Assembly: GCA_963576725.1 (NCBI GenBank)
Contig: OY755242.1
Coordinates: forward strand, 26,843,858 to 26,907,857
Source of the DNA: Azorinus chamasolen
Taxonomy: Eukaryota > Mollusca > Bivalvia > Cardiida > Solecurtidae
Length of the DNA: 64,000 bases
Direction: 5' to 3'
Under the pieces are notes generated by a model. It ran no database searches. It saw only the letters and a list, made by a program, of their open reading frames with translations, and was not told the DNA's origin. The position numbers and the translations under genes are program-made. Positions 9,580-20,255 of this stretch are shown piece after piece (the stretch's first letter is position 1; each line of letters begins with the position of its first letter).

Positions 9580-10062
9580 AACCATCACGTGTAACGACAA
9601 GCTACCGAGGGTGATACCTTAGGTCGCCAACCAACAGCTAACAGCAAATATGTCTATTTACAAAGAATTATACAAATTTGAAAATAAGTAAATAAGAAAA
9701 CCCTTAAACACGGCACTTCAACCATGAATTGCCAGTATCCACTACATTCACAATAACTTAACACCTCTCTCTTGATATTATTAATTATTCAGTCTCTCCG
9801 GATGCAAGCAAATACAGGTATAATCGCGCACACAGGTACACTCGGCAACTGTACGACACTGGCGTCACTAGGGCACACTTCTTATAGTCTATTAATGAGA
9901 ACTACTCAATATAGTCTTGCTGGCATCTGCTCACAGCTTATGGCTTGCTACGTCGCCCCTGTACGAATAAGTACTCGTTGATGCCGGATGGTTACCAACA
10001 CAAAATTATATGACCCCAAAACCCCCGCAAAAAGGACTTACCAACGCGTATGGGCAGATGAA
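9580..10062. repeat. Unclassified segment breaking a family B MITE
   Basis: Begins where a second family B copy breaks off (GAAACCAT|CACGTGTAACG) and runs to GGGCAGATGAAGAC. It is duplicated at 57,025-57,513 with a 69-codon open frame in both copies. Its sudden start inside a MITE suggests an inserted element; no RT or transposase motifs are visible. Confidence 0.4.
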
Positions 10063-10235
10063 GACACGCCTATGGCGTCTGCAGCGTGCCTGCCTCTGGA
10101 GCTCAAGTAAGAAGAACGGCAACAACGGTATAAGTGTTTTGCCTCAGCGATAACACTGGTTAAATAATAAACACAGACATCCCTGTGCTTAGTATATAAC
10201 AGGCTCGCGTAAATACGTACAGCAAATCTACTATA

Positions 10236-10515
10236 TAGTGGCGGTGTGGTGGTCTAGTGGTAACGCAATTGACTACCATTCCGGAGGTCCGGAGGTCAAA
10301 TCCCGGTGCCTCCCGGAAATTTCACCAGCCTCCTCTTCGCCCAGGGGTTAAAATGGGTACCTGTGAGGTCACTAGCCGGTACTGTGGCTGCTTAACTGCG
10401 CCATATGTTAGCAGTGCTAATATAATATTGTAGGCGAATGGCTCGATTACCAGGGGAGTAAATGTACAGTTGGCTGGGCGGTCATTCGGACTGAAAGTAG
10501 ACTATAACTAGGCAC
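10236..10515 (+). mobile_element. tRNA-derived SINE
   Basis: The head resembles a tRNA with A box TGGTCTAGTGG (10250-10260) and B box GGTCAAATCCC (10294-10304), followed by a tRNA-unrelated body (GGGTACCTGTGAGGTCACTA, GCGCCATATGTTAGCAGTG, TAGACTATAACTAGGCACT). It lacks a proper acceptor stem, so it is not a tRNA gene. It is in the block missing from the right duplication copy. Confidence 0.83.
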
Positions 10516-10644
10516 TTGTTTTAATTATTTTACTTTATTCATATGTCCCATAAATGCCCGCATGTCATACATATCCAGATCCATAACTGCATAAGCCACT
10601 ATGCTAAGTATTATATCAATAACAGCCACGTACTACCTCGCCAA

Positions 10645-10705
10645 TGTACACCGCTGTGGAGTTACACATATCTTTGACGGCAAAAGTAATAATATTGTCA
10701 TTTAA
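10645..10705 (+). pseudogene. Decayed exon 1-like fragment
   Basis: TCTTTGACGGCAAAAGTAAT at 10671-10690 matches the end of exon 1 and its donor at 43 kb, and the next bases (ATATTGTCATTTAA) match the start of intron 1. The start codon is lost and the donor is weakened (GTAATA, with A before it). It lies in the 1.46-kb block absent from the right duplication copy. Similarity to intron 1 of copy 2 resumes at about 11,040-11,440 against 43,563-44,220. Confidence 0.45.
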
Positions 10706-11039
10706 CCCTTTCCCTGGGTATATTATAATTCAAAGGACTAGGTTCACTAAGGGATGGATTTTTTTATTTCCAAATATATAAAAAAAAAACATGTTGGTAC
10801 TCAATTGCGATCATACTTAAATTTAGGAATAAAGGGTCAAAATTCGTGAAAAACGTTCGTTTTTGCCTATATTAGGGTACTTTGAAAGTCACATAAATTT
10901 ATAACTATTATGGATAGAATCGAACAAATTGTATTTTAGTTAGTTTTAAGGTTGGTATGGATGAAAATAAACAAATAATGTGCTATTAGTATTTTTCAAT
11001 TTCTTCAATTTTTGGGCAAATATATAGGGTTAGTGAACC

Positions 11040-11445
11040 ATGCCATTTCAATACCTCCTGGATATTCATGGTCAAACAAGTTATAAAGACATATGGAAGG
11101 TTGAACATTTTAGCCGTTTGTTTAGAAAGTAAATTACAATTGCAAACAGAGCAGACACTGATGCGACTCTTATAGAAGCCGTCTGATCTGGGTCTACTAT
11201 GTTTGCAAAGGCGTTCATATTAAGGAAATGGTTATTCACATTGGTATGAGCGTAAAATATAATAAATATCTCGTTTTTTTGCCACACCAACTTTCAACAT
11301 TACTAGCAAAATAATTTTAGGTACATAATGTCATTTAAACATTAACCAAATACGTCGATTAAATAAATCAGACGAGCAGATAATATAATGACTTAAAGAG
11401 TTTTTCACATTATCATAACCAGGGTTTATTTGTTAGCGCATGCAT
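11040..11445 (+). repeat. Copy of the intron-1 segment of the peptide gene
   Basis: Matches 43,563-43,815 and 44,056-44,225 in order, beginning with a TTAA-type MITE (CAATACCTCCTGGATATTC) and continuing past TATCTCGTTTTT, AACAAAATAATTTTAG-like and GATTAAATAAATCAGA. The 43-kb copy is interrupted by another MITE (43,830-44,056) that is absent here, so this is the empty site for that insertion. Confidence 0.6.
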
Positions 11446-11614
11446 TATTTTACATTTAAGGTCACACACATTAAACAACCTTATATCATATGTTGGAATG
11501 CAATCTTAGCTATTTCTTCTAATATAGACTCTTCAGTTCCTTTCTAAAGTCAGTGTACAGTAAACTCGGTCGTCAAAATTAGTATCAATGTCGCTCTTTC
11601 AGAGATGTTGCAGC

Positions 11615-11863
11615 TTAACCCTTTCCCTTATGTAAGCGCATTATGACGCATCTGCAAACAGAGTAGACCCAGATCAGACGGCTCCTGTATGAACCGTCTG
11701 ATCAGGGTCTGCTCTGTTTGCTTATGGTGTAATATAGATCTGATTCTACAGCTTCTACCTGAATCAAAATTTCCTGTGTTCATATGCCATTATAAAAAAT
11801 AATCTTATTAATATTCATGACGACATTATTTCCTACATGAATATTCATCAGGGAAAGGGTTAT
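11615..11863 (+). mobile_element. TTAA MITE, family C
   Basis: TTAACCCTTTCCCTTATG to CAGGGAAAGGGTTA, inner palindrome GCAAACAGAGTAGACCCAGA / TCTGGGTC type with apex GGCTCCTGTATGAACC. Right-copy counterpart at 57,599-57,851 keeps a perfect apex. Confidence 0.82.
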
Positions 11864-12388
11864 TGCAAGTTAAAAAGGCATGCAGAAAGCGCCTACCAAC
11901 AGTAACAGGAACCTTCTACGTGCCTTTCACGCAGCATCAAACAGCCATTTGCCTAAAAACGAGTGCGTTCTTTAGGAAAATTCCGGTTTAGATGGGGTTT
12001 ACCGTACAAAATATTTGGGTTTACCGTACAAAATATTTGGGTCTACCCTGTCCACAAAGGCGTAGAAAGAAAAGTGTGTTTATGGAGTAATGGGTTAGAA
12101 GAGACAACTGTTTGTGGTGTTTGCCATATTACTGCCTGTACATAGTTACAAATAACATTTTCAGAACAATGTTGTAATTTACTCGTAATTTACATTCCTT
12201 CTCTAGAAAATATTAGATTCTGCGGAACAATCGGGGTGTAAAGAAGGTTATTTGGGGATCTGAGCCATAAATATTTTGCATATGAATACAGTGTATTCCA
12301 ATGTGGTATTGGATCTATTACATGTACAGGTCAAACAATTGATTATATCGAAGCACATGCAATACTACTGTTTATAATGTGTGGGCAT

Positions 12389-12636
12389 TTAACTCTTTTG
12401 GCGCCAAATTTAAAAGTGTCGTCTGCAATAATAATTTCATATTAAATATAATTCTAAACTAAATAATAAAGGTATATTAGCAAAACATTTATTTTTAAAA
12501 ACTTGTATGCTTGGGCTAACACAATACAGAAAACAGTGAATCCCATGTCAGATGCCGCCTTGAAAAGGCGGCATCTGACCTGGGACTGCACTGTTTTCAA
12601 TGGTGCCAACAGGCGACACTGGCGTCGAAAGAATTA
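12389..12636 (-). mobile_element. TTAA MITE, family E
   Basis: TTAACTCTTTTGGCGCC to GGCGTCGAAAGAATTAA; strong hairpin GATGCCGCCTTGAAAAGGCG. Paralogue at 58,399-58,646. Confidence 0.8.
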
Positions 12637-13340
12637 ACACTTTACTTCACAATATGTTTTTACTCCTTTACAAACGGAGGAAGTCGACCACAAGGAGTCG
12701 TCTGATCAGGATCTGCTCTGTTTGCTTAAGAAATAATATAAATCGAACTCTTCTGTGTGTGCGATGACCAAAACCTAAATGTCTTTCTAAGCTATTATAA
12801 GATTACATCTAATCTATGTTCATGTTATCATTATTTTTACACAAATGTTCATGGAGTAAATGACCAGTTTGTATCCCTTTTAGCAGTCCAACAAACTTTG
12901 CTCATATACAATTTAAATAGTATATTATCTGAATTTGTAACGTTATAACGCAGATATGTATTAAATTGTACTGATATAACAAGAAATATATGATGGGTAG
13001 CGCGCTAGCTCACCATATATTTCTGCAGTACATGCCTTTACTTTTACTCTCCATAATCTTCTACAACATTTAAGCTATATTCTCTCATATTCCTTTGATT
13101 TAGTATGACCCCATACACCATTTCTATAAATAGAATCAAATCATTTCTTCTAACACTACATATAACCGTTTATAATCATTAGGATAGTTCTGTATTAAAG
13201 GCATCAAAACAACATATCTTCAGTAGACCGCCCTTTCCCAAATTCAAATTCAGTTATTTTTACAAAATGTTTCAATACGTATATGTAGTACAGTTGTAAA
13301 GAATTGACAAACATCTAACCAGTGTACCTTTCAAATGAAG

Positions 13341-14623
13341 ATAGATAGATAGATATTCTTTATTTCCTCCACTTATGGAGAGCATCACAAGCAATATAAT
13401 ACAATACACAATGTTGACGAAGCGAAAGGAATAAAGACTATGTTTATTTACCGCCTGGTTAGATATTTCAGTTATCCTAGACAGTCGCTAGGTTTCATAG
13501 CAGACGTCTATAGAATCTTTTCGAAATATGGACTCTTGCAATTCTTAAACAATTATGTTGAAAACGCGGATTTCCCATCCCTGATTGCTTGGAAAGATAC
13601 CGTCAAAAAATGCATTCTTAATAAGGCAACACTTGAATACAGAAAAAGAATTTTTAGCGAGGGAAGTATCGTTAATGTTTTGTCTATTCAGACTGATATT
13701 AAGCCGAATAGTGTATGGAGGTTTGCCCAATTATATTGTAATTACCTCCCTTTTTGCAGAACTACTATATTGTTCATTGGACGGTTGTTCTCACTGAGCT
13801 ATTATACAGAGTGTCCGGAATGCGGATCAGTTATCGATGACATCGCCGTTCACCTTATACTATACTGCAGTAACACCGATAAACACCGTCAGAAACTGTG
13901 GAGCCGACTACACCAAATTCTCGGCTCTGCAAATTTTGATACTTTCTGCCGTTTATCTCCGAAAGAGCAAATAGTTGAGATGATATCAGGGTTCCCCTGC
14001 TTATTAATTAGTGATGTTGAGAGGGTCAGATGTTTCAAAATAGTTTTGATACAAATACATAATATATCTTATAATTTGAAATTACGGTGCACTTTTAATT
14101 AAGAAATCCTGACTATATGAACTTGTATTTGCCCGGACTGAAGTCAGTATTAAGATTTGATCATCGTATTGATTGTGTAAATGACATGATACATACCGAT
14201 ATATTGATACTTTCATTAATATTACCGTCCCTAAGACCGGGAGCGTTATCATGCCAAATGAAAAACACATATATATTTCCTAGGGTTCTCCTCTTTGTTT
14301 CGTTTTCGAAAGAGGTGAACCGACTTGGGAAATATATATATATCTATATATTTGCTAGGATATATAATTTTCCATTATGTATTGGCTTGTACATTCGACG
14401 GGCTTAGGCACCTTATTTGCATACAGCCAAACGTGAATCTTGTATGTATATATACATACATGCATAACATACAGTTAGTAGAAATACTTATTGTATGTAT
14501 ATATATGTAAATAGTTTGTAGATAACGTTATCATCACTGTTTTCATTTCATTCATAACTGTATTGTATTATATTGCTTGTGATGCTCTCCATAAGTGGAG
14601 GAAATAAAGAATATCTATCTATC
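13341..14623 (+). mobile_element. 5'-truncated LINE flanked by opposed copies of its own 3' end
   Basis: A truncated LINE on the plus strand ends at 14,560-14,623 with AATAAAG and a TATC-repeat tail. At the left edge, 13,341-13,407 is the reverse complement of that same 3' end, so about 64 bp of inverted repeat bounds the block, each with the tetranucleotide tail facing outward. The insertion lies exactly at the end of the segmental-duplication homology. Either two copies inserted in opposite orientation or the copy formed by an unusual inversion during integration. Confidence 0.75.
13440..14102 (+). pseudogene. LINE ORF2 C-terminal fragment
   Basis: A 220-codon frame with no RT catalytic motifs left. 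It holds the region after the RT domain, including a Cys-Cys-His-Cys type knuckle (ECPECGSVIDD, then HLILYCSNTDKHRQKLW), typical of the C-terminus of CR1/L2-like LINE ORF2 proteins. The 5' part is missing. Other frames open in the same interval are shadows. Confidence 0.75.
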
Positions 14624-14699
14624 AATTTAACCCTTTACTTAATGAATATTATTGTAAGAGATTATTACAAAATGTATATTGATTATATTAATTGTTATA

Positions 14700-14895
14700 C
14701 AGTAAAACCTCTATAAACCGGACGTTATATTTAGTATAAATATCGGTATTGGAGACATCTTAATGCAAGGTGCAAATCGTGCAGAAATCTCCTATGAGTC
14801 ATGTACATGACTTTCACACACAGCTAAGCAATCACCAGCCTAAAAGTATCCAAATTCCTCTCAACTAGAATTCCGGTTTAGAGAAGTTTTACAAT
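14700..14895. mobile_element. Pogo-like MITE, family P2, degraded
   Basis: CAGTAAAACCTCTATAAACC at the left and CCGGTTTAGAGAAGTTTTAC at the right. The inner palindrome is partly decayed. Confidence 0.7.
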
Positions 14896-15169
14896 AGTAG
14901 GATTTATGCACAGGGACTATGGCCGTGGCAGAAATTGTAGAATCATGTATATATTATATCGTAAGCAAACAAAACAGGCCCTGATCAGCCGGCTCCTACA
15001 GGGCCTGTCTGACCTGGGTCTATTCTGTTTGCAATGGCATTGAAAGGCGTATTTATGGAGTACCGGGTTTAACCGAATGTTTAAAATAGCATCAAGGTAC
15101 CCATGTGTCAGCAGATGATTCATTTATTTAGTTATTGATGTGATTACAAAGTGCTATAAGGTCAAGGTG

Positions 15170-15350
15170 AACCCTGGTAGAGAAGAATTGAAATACTTTT
15201 AGGCAGGTAGCTGCTTAATGCGGGGTGAAGGTCATGGACAAATCTCCTCTATGAGCTTTCTTCATGACTTTAAGCATTAAGCTGCTACATGTCTCCTAGA
15301 CCGATATTTATACAACATTTAACGTCCGGTTTAGAGGGGTTTGAATGCAG
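15170..15350. mobile_element. Pogo-like MITE, family P2, degraded
   Basis: Partial copy: TTTAGGCAGGTAGCTGCTTA on the left arm and TCCGGTTTAGAGGGGTTTGA at the right end. Confidence 0.6.
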
Positions 15351-15730
15351 TGAAATAATAATGATAGCTACGCGTGAGACTCTCTGCTTATTTATTAGAC
15401 ATTTATGTTTCGTATCGTCATGACAAACCCACATGCTTAGAATGTTAACAGTTTTCTCCATGCATACATTGTATAAATGTAAGAATTTATTACCGTCTGC
15501 TTCTTTATAGACGGAATTGTTATAATTACACATCGACAGGGGAATAATTGGTTGTAACAGGAACGTTAGAATCAAATCTATATCATTCCATAAGCAAACA
15601 GAACAGACTCATATCTGAAAGTAATGTCTAATGTGGGTCTACTCTGTTTGCAAAGTTGCCAAAACTTCGTCTATATGAGAGTCAGGGTTAGCCATTATCT
15701 AATGCAAAAATGTAATCTCCTAAATTTATA

Positions 15731-15890
15731 CAGTAGCCCCGCTAACATGACCACTTAAAAACTATAATTCTAACTGGGTGGCGTACATGTAATACAAGAC
15801 AAAAGTAAGCCAAAAAACTCCTATAGGAGCATCCCCCTGCTTGTACATTCTCGCATGTTGATAAATGAATTGGTCGCATTAACAGAAGTT
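15731..15890. mobile_element. Pogo-like MITE, family P3, degraded
   Basis: CAGTAGCCCCGCTAACATGA at the left and GAATTGGTCGCATTAACAGA at the right; the apex CTCCTATAGGAG remains. Confidence 0.6.
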
Positions 15891-16120
15891 GCTATAGTTT
15901 GTGTCATTTTAAAACTTCACCCAATTAGCTTTGACTCTCAGAAAACATTGGCACGCGTGGCAAATAGTTTGTATTCTTATCAGAAGCCGACTAGTTTGAC
16001 AATAACGTAACTGACAGGTTAGGAGTTTATAATTTGCATAAAAGTTTCATTACATTTTATGCAGTTCTTTTATGAACGTTAACGAATAGGCCAAGATTGC
16101 TATAGATCGTCAGTAGCTAT

Positions 16121-16305
16121 CTGGGTCCATGCTTATAAAGCTTTTTAGCTGAGTCTGAGTTCGTCGTTCTCAAGCTTTTGATTGGTCAGATTTGAGTTCT
16201 CAAGCTTTTGATTGGTCAGATTTGAGCCAAAGGCTCAAATCTGACCAATCAAAAACTTGAGAACGAACTCAGCCTCAACTAAAAGTTTTATAAGCATGGA
16301 CCCAG
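16121..16305. mobile_element. Palindromic MITE, family J
   Basis: CTGGGTCCATGCTTATAA at one end and TTATAAGCATGGACCCAG at the other. The inner stem is GTTCTCAAGCTTTTGATTGG, one arm of which is duplicated in tandem. Related shorter copies at 4099-4202 and 52,117-52,221 lie in the two duplication copies. Confidence 0.75.
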
Positions 16306-16519
16306 ATTGTTTTCATTAACTCTTTACACACTAAGTAGATTTTCGTCTGCAACAATTGTCGTCTGCTTCAATTCCTAAAAATATGGTCAAAGTGTCAAAC
16401 AGTTTGAATGCTGATGTGACGTGGCATTATGTGGTGTCTCATCAGGATCCACGCTACATGTATTTGCATCCAGTAGAATATGAAGCTGCCGTTCATTCAT
16501 TGATCTTAATAATATATTT

Positions 16520-16912
16520 AAAAAAGCAGGTGGTTGCTTAATGCAGGGCAAATGTAATGCAGAAAGCTCTTATAGGAGTTGTCTTCATTACTTTCAACCT
16601 GTATTAAGCTTCGAAATGCCTTACATACCAATATAAAGACAACTTTTTGATGGCCGCTTAACCCATTTCCTCATATAGATGCCTTTTGACGCATTTGTAA
16701 AAGTCTCTTTTTGAAACCATTGTGATAAATAGAGCATTACATTTGCTCCTATGGTGTAAATGCTCTATTTATCACAATGATTTCCAAATTACACAATTAT
16801 GAAAGTTTCCTTTTCTCTGATAAATGGTCCTTTTCGGTAGACTTTTTCAAAGAGGTAGGGTCTAAAAATAGCCTATAAGGTAATAGTTTAAGACAGGTTC
16901 TACTTCATGTAA
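16520..16912. mobile_element. Composite MITE: P3 with family B inserted
   Basis: Left arm and palindrome of P3 (GCAGGTGGTTGCTTAATGC), then at TTAA 16658-16661 family B begins and ends at TTAA 16888-16891, after which P3 resumes with GACAGGTTCTACT. The same composite occurs at 61,770-62,153 with the insert at the same base of P3. Confidence 0.75.
16658..16891 (+). mobile_element. TTAA MITE, family B, nested in P3
   Basis: TTAACCCATTTCCTCA to GGTAATAGTTTAA; the hairpin apex is altered (TTGCTCCTATGGTGTAA). Inserted in the P3 element described at 16,520-16,912. Confidence 0.8.
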
Positions 16913-17024
16913 TCACGTTCTCACCGCTAGAGTGCATAGTGTTAACTAGTTGTCCAGTTTATTTGTATGCAAATTGTCGTTGTCTAATTATATAAAAATA
17001 ATCCGTATTCTCAAAATTGTTATA

Positions 17025-17228
17025 CAGTAAAACCTCTCTTAACCAGCCGTTAAATTTAGTATGAATATCGGTCTTGGAGACAGGTGGCAGCTTAATGCAG
17101 GGTGAAAATCATGCAGAAAGCTCCTAGAGGAGCATTCTGCATGACTTTCACCCTGCATTAAGCAGCCACCTGCCTAAAAGTGTCTAAATTCTTATCTACT
17201 AGAATTCCGGTTAAGAGAGGTTTTACTG
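17025..17228. mobile_element. Pogo-like MITE, family P2
   Basis: Complete copy, CAGTAAAACCTCTCTTAACC to AAGAGAGGTTTTACTG, flanked by TA. Central palindrome apex GCTCCTAGAGGAGC. Confidence 0.85.
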
Positions 17229-17419
17229 TACAAATGAATCGTGAAAACCCACGTCTTTCGTGAGTAGAAACAAAAGGGTTATCAGGAATATCGCCCATAA
17301 CAAAAAAGTATCAGTACTCGTTGATGGAAATCTAATCACAGATAGTGATAGTGATCGATACGGCTAATAGATGCAGTATAATAAAACTGTCTAAACATTA
17401 TTGTCTGCATTTAAATATA

Positions 17420-17793
17420 CAGTCAAACCTCTCTATACCGGAATTCTAGTAGAGAATAATTTAAATACTTTTAGGCATTTGGCTGCTTAATGCAGGGTGA
17501 AATTCTTGCATGACTTTCACCATGCACTAAGCTGCCGAATGTCTTAAACATTCGCTTGCTAATCGCGTCAATATACCTACCTGTAAATAGTGAATACCCA
17601 GATGAGACAGCTCCTGCAGGAGCTGTCTCATCAGGGTCTGCACTATTTACAAGTTGCTTGTGCAACCCGTCACTCCACAGCAGTGATTGCACAGCGAACT
17701 ACTTGTACACAGTGAAGATATATGTAATTATACAACAGGGCATGGGTAAAGAAGGAGAAATTGATTTCATTTCGGTTTAGAGGAGTTTTACTG
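17420..17793. mobile_element. Pogo-like MITE P2 split by a nested TTAA MITE (family F)
   Basis: The outer element runs CAGTCAAACCTCTCTATACC to GAGGAGTTTTACTG. Family F (about 17,549-17,770) interrupts its right arm: homology stops after CCGAATGTCTTAA and resumes at TTCGGTTTAGAGGAG. The family F apex here is GCTCCTGCAGGAGC. Confidence 0.75.
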
Positions 17794-17889
17794 TAGCTTT
17801 TATACATTAACAAGATTCCATACCTCCCACCAAGCAATACAAATACCCTTATAAATTATTATTTAGTAGAATGTATCTAAAGCGACCAC

Positions 17890-18092
17890 TTAACCCTTTC
17901 GCTGCCAATGCCGGATCTGTGATTACCTATGCAAACAGTTTAGATCCAGATGAGACGCCGAGTAACTCGGCGTCTCATCAGGATCCAAACTGTTTGTTAT
18001 TGTTACTATGTGTTTGAAATAAAAATGAAGAAAATAAAATTTTTTTTTTTTTTGTAGCAGACGACATAGTTAAAGCACAGCGAAAGGGTTAA
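17890..18092 (+). mobile_element. TTAA MITE, family D
   Basis: TTAACCCTTTCGCTGCC to GCACAGCGAAAGGGTTAA with hairpin GAGACGCCGAGTAACTCGGC. A T-run lies at 18,041-18,053. Confidence 0.83.
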
Positions 18093-18549
18093 TGACACAA
18101 ATTGGTGTTATTAAAACATGTGGTAACTTTAAGCACGACGACAGTGACCCAGGCAGTAACATAAATACGCGTTTCTATGCCTTTGCAAGCAGAGTAGACC
18201 TCCTATACAAGGCTTTTTCTGACCATTTTGGGAACATGACCCGTACCCCTAGCATTGGGAAGTTTTTGCATCGTTTTAACAAAATTGGGAAAATAGAACA
18301 TATCAAAATAAGTTTTGCAACATTTTTTTTAGCATTTTACACCATTAAATGATGTTCTGTTCCACTCAAAGAATGCACAAATACCTTGTGGACCTCAAAA
18401 ATGGGCAATTAAATGACATATGAATACTTTTTGCCTCTTTATTACATTTTAGTCTTTTGATTGGGAATTTTTTCCTTCATATTGGGAAAAACATACTTTT
18501 TGCCATTGGGAATATAGCCTATAAACGGCTATAAAATCGACCGAAAAAA

Positions 18550-18745
18550 AACCTGCCTATAGGAACCGTCTGATCAGAGTCTATTCTCGTCTATTCTCGT
18601 TGCTTATAATGTAATGTAGATATGATTGAACAGCGTCTGCCATGGCTAAATATTCATGAGTCCATGTCCTGTTATACAAGATAATCTAATTAACCTTCAA
18701 TATGTTATTATTTCTTACATGAATATTTACGGTGTAAAGGGTTAA
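18550..18745 (+). mobile_element. TTAA MITE, family C, left end lost
   Basis: GCCTATAGGAACCGTCTGAT, AATATTCATGAGTCC and the right end GGTGTAAAGGGTTAA at 18745. Sequence to the left (18,230-18,540) holds ATTGGGAA repeats of unknown nature. Confidence 0.55.
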
Positions 18746-18850
18746 GACCCAGGGTTATGTCTCTTTTATATTAGAGAGGTTGTACTGTACTTGCAATATC
18801 ATACAGTTGACTAGTGGCCTACATTACAATCCTATGTACAGAAACCATTA

Positions 18851-19079
18851 TTAAGCCATTACATCATAGGCTATTTTTAGATACAACCTCTTTGAATTAA
18901 TCTACCGAAAAGGAGCATTAACTAGAGGAAAGGAAAATTTTAGAATTTTGTAGTTTGAAACCATTGTGATAAATAGAGCGTTTGCTCCTATAGGAGCAAA
19001 TGCTCTATTTACCACAATGGTTTCAACAGGTGACTTTTTCCGAGGCGACAAAAGGCGTCAATGTCAGGGAACTGGTTAA
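18851..19079 (-). mobile_element. TTAA MITE, family B
   Basis: TTAAGCCATTACATCATAGG to GGGAACTGGTTAA, palindrome nearly perfect with apex GCTCCTATAGGAGC. Confidence 0.82.
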
Positions 19080-19290
19080 TCAGTACTAGCTTTATCAAAA
19101 ACACCCACTGTATCGTGATAATGTTCTTAACTACATCTATAAGTGTCCAGCGTAGTGCCGGTTTTAACCATTTACCTGATAGTGACGTTTATGAAAATAG
19201 AGCAGCCCTGGATTACACGATTCATGTTGCATATAGTTTCTTCCATGACCAACTACTTTGCTTAATAGGTTAAAATAAAAGTCAAGTGAA

Positions 19291-19515
19291 TTGAACCCAT
19301 TCCCTCCTGCTTACGCCTGTTGACACCTCTGTAAAAGTCATGATTTGAGTCATGGCATAAAGTATTTTTTTCATAGGAGCAAATACTCTGTTTATCACAA
19401 TGGTTTCAAATCATATAATTTTTAAAATGTCCTTTTTTCTAGAAAATGCTCCTTTCCAGTAGATTTATTGAACGATGTCTGCATGAAAAAACGTTTATAT
19501 GAAGGAAATGGTTAA
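19291..19515 (+). mobile_element. TTAA MITE, chimera of families B and C
   Basis: Begins as family B (AACCCATTCCCTCCTG) and matches it as far as TAGATTTATTG, then changes to the right end of family C (AAAAACGTTTATATGAAGG, GGTTAA). Confidence 0.65.
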
Positions 19516-19618
19516 CAGACAGTTAAACAAAATACCTAGCAACTTAACCATTTACTTTAAGAAATAATAATGTTATGAATGTTAATAACAGTTTAATTCG
19601 AAAACCAAAATAAGTATA

Positions 19619-19821
19619 CAGTAAAACCTCTCAATAACGACCTCTAAATTACATAAAGTATTTTTGTTAAAGGCAGGTGGATGCTTAAAGCAAGGTGAAA
19701 GTAAAACAGAACGCTCCTATAGGAGCGTTCTGCTTTACTTTCACCTTGCTTTAAGCAACCACCTGCCCACAATACCAACTAATCAACACAATTTAGTGGT
19801 CGTTATAGAGAGGTTTTACTG
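19619..19821. mobile_element. Pogo-like MITE, family P1
   Basis: Complete copy flanked by TA, apex GCTCCTATAGGAGC, with a near-perfect inner palindrome (GCAAGGTGAAAGTAAAACAG and its complement). Confidence 0.85.
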
Positions 19822-20051
19822 TAGTATCAGTATCGCGTTTTCAAGACATGCGGTAGGTTCATGCTGTGTGCAAATCGTGCAGAACCTTCCTCTTGCTGTG
19901 CGACTTCCACCTGCCTCAAAGGAAATCGACTCTTGTTTGATCAAGAATTCGATTATACACGTTTTACTAATGATGTTTATGTATTGTGTATTTTTATTAT
20001 AGTAAATGAACACAGGACCAACAGCCATGACAGAAACTGTCAAGTCAGATA

Positions 20052-20255
20052 CAGTAAAACCCCGCTAATGCGACCACCTAAAAGAGATATAATTCAGGGT
20101 GCTATATGCAGGTGGTAGCTGAATGCAGGACAAAAGTAATGCAGAACGCTCCTAGATGAGCTTTCTGCATTACTTTTCTCTGCATCAAGCAACCACCTGC
20201 TTATAAAGACACCAATGTTTATTCATTAAGTGGTCGCATTAGAGGGGGTCTACTG
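20052..20255. mobile_element. Pogo-like MITE, family P3
   Basis: Complete: CAGTAAAACCCCGCTAATGC to GAGGGGGTCTACTG, flanked by TA. The palindrome (GCAGGACAAAAGTAATGCAG) is nearly intact. Confidence 0.83.

Larger units (their letters stand above)
1..13340 (+). repeat. Segmental duplication, left copy
   Basis: This block matches 48,777-59,231 in the same orientation over almost its whole length, with about 5-7% mismatches where I compared it by eye. Homology is already present at base 1, so the true left edge is outside the window. It contains exons 2-4 of the small secreted-peptide gene. Sequence present here but missing from the right copy: about 780 bp (around 1160-1935), a hairpin insertion (about 2930-3150), a 3'-tail-like repeat (about 4640-4890), a TA-flanked MITE (4978-5338), about 1.46 kb (10,063-11,524) and about 110 bp near 13,170-13,280. 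The homology stops exactly where a LINE begins at 13,341. Confidence 0.93.

Noticed and set aside
10236..10310. tRNA gene
   Set aside because: A and B boxes are present, but the acceptor stem does not pair and the sequence continues into a body shared with 39,852-40,152; it is a SINE head.
13545..13797. Open frames on both strands inside 13,440-14,102
   Set aside because: Shadows of the LINE C-terminal fragment.
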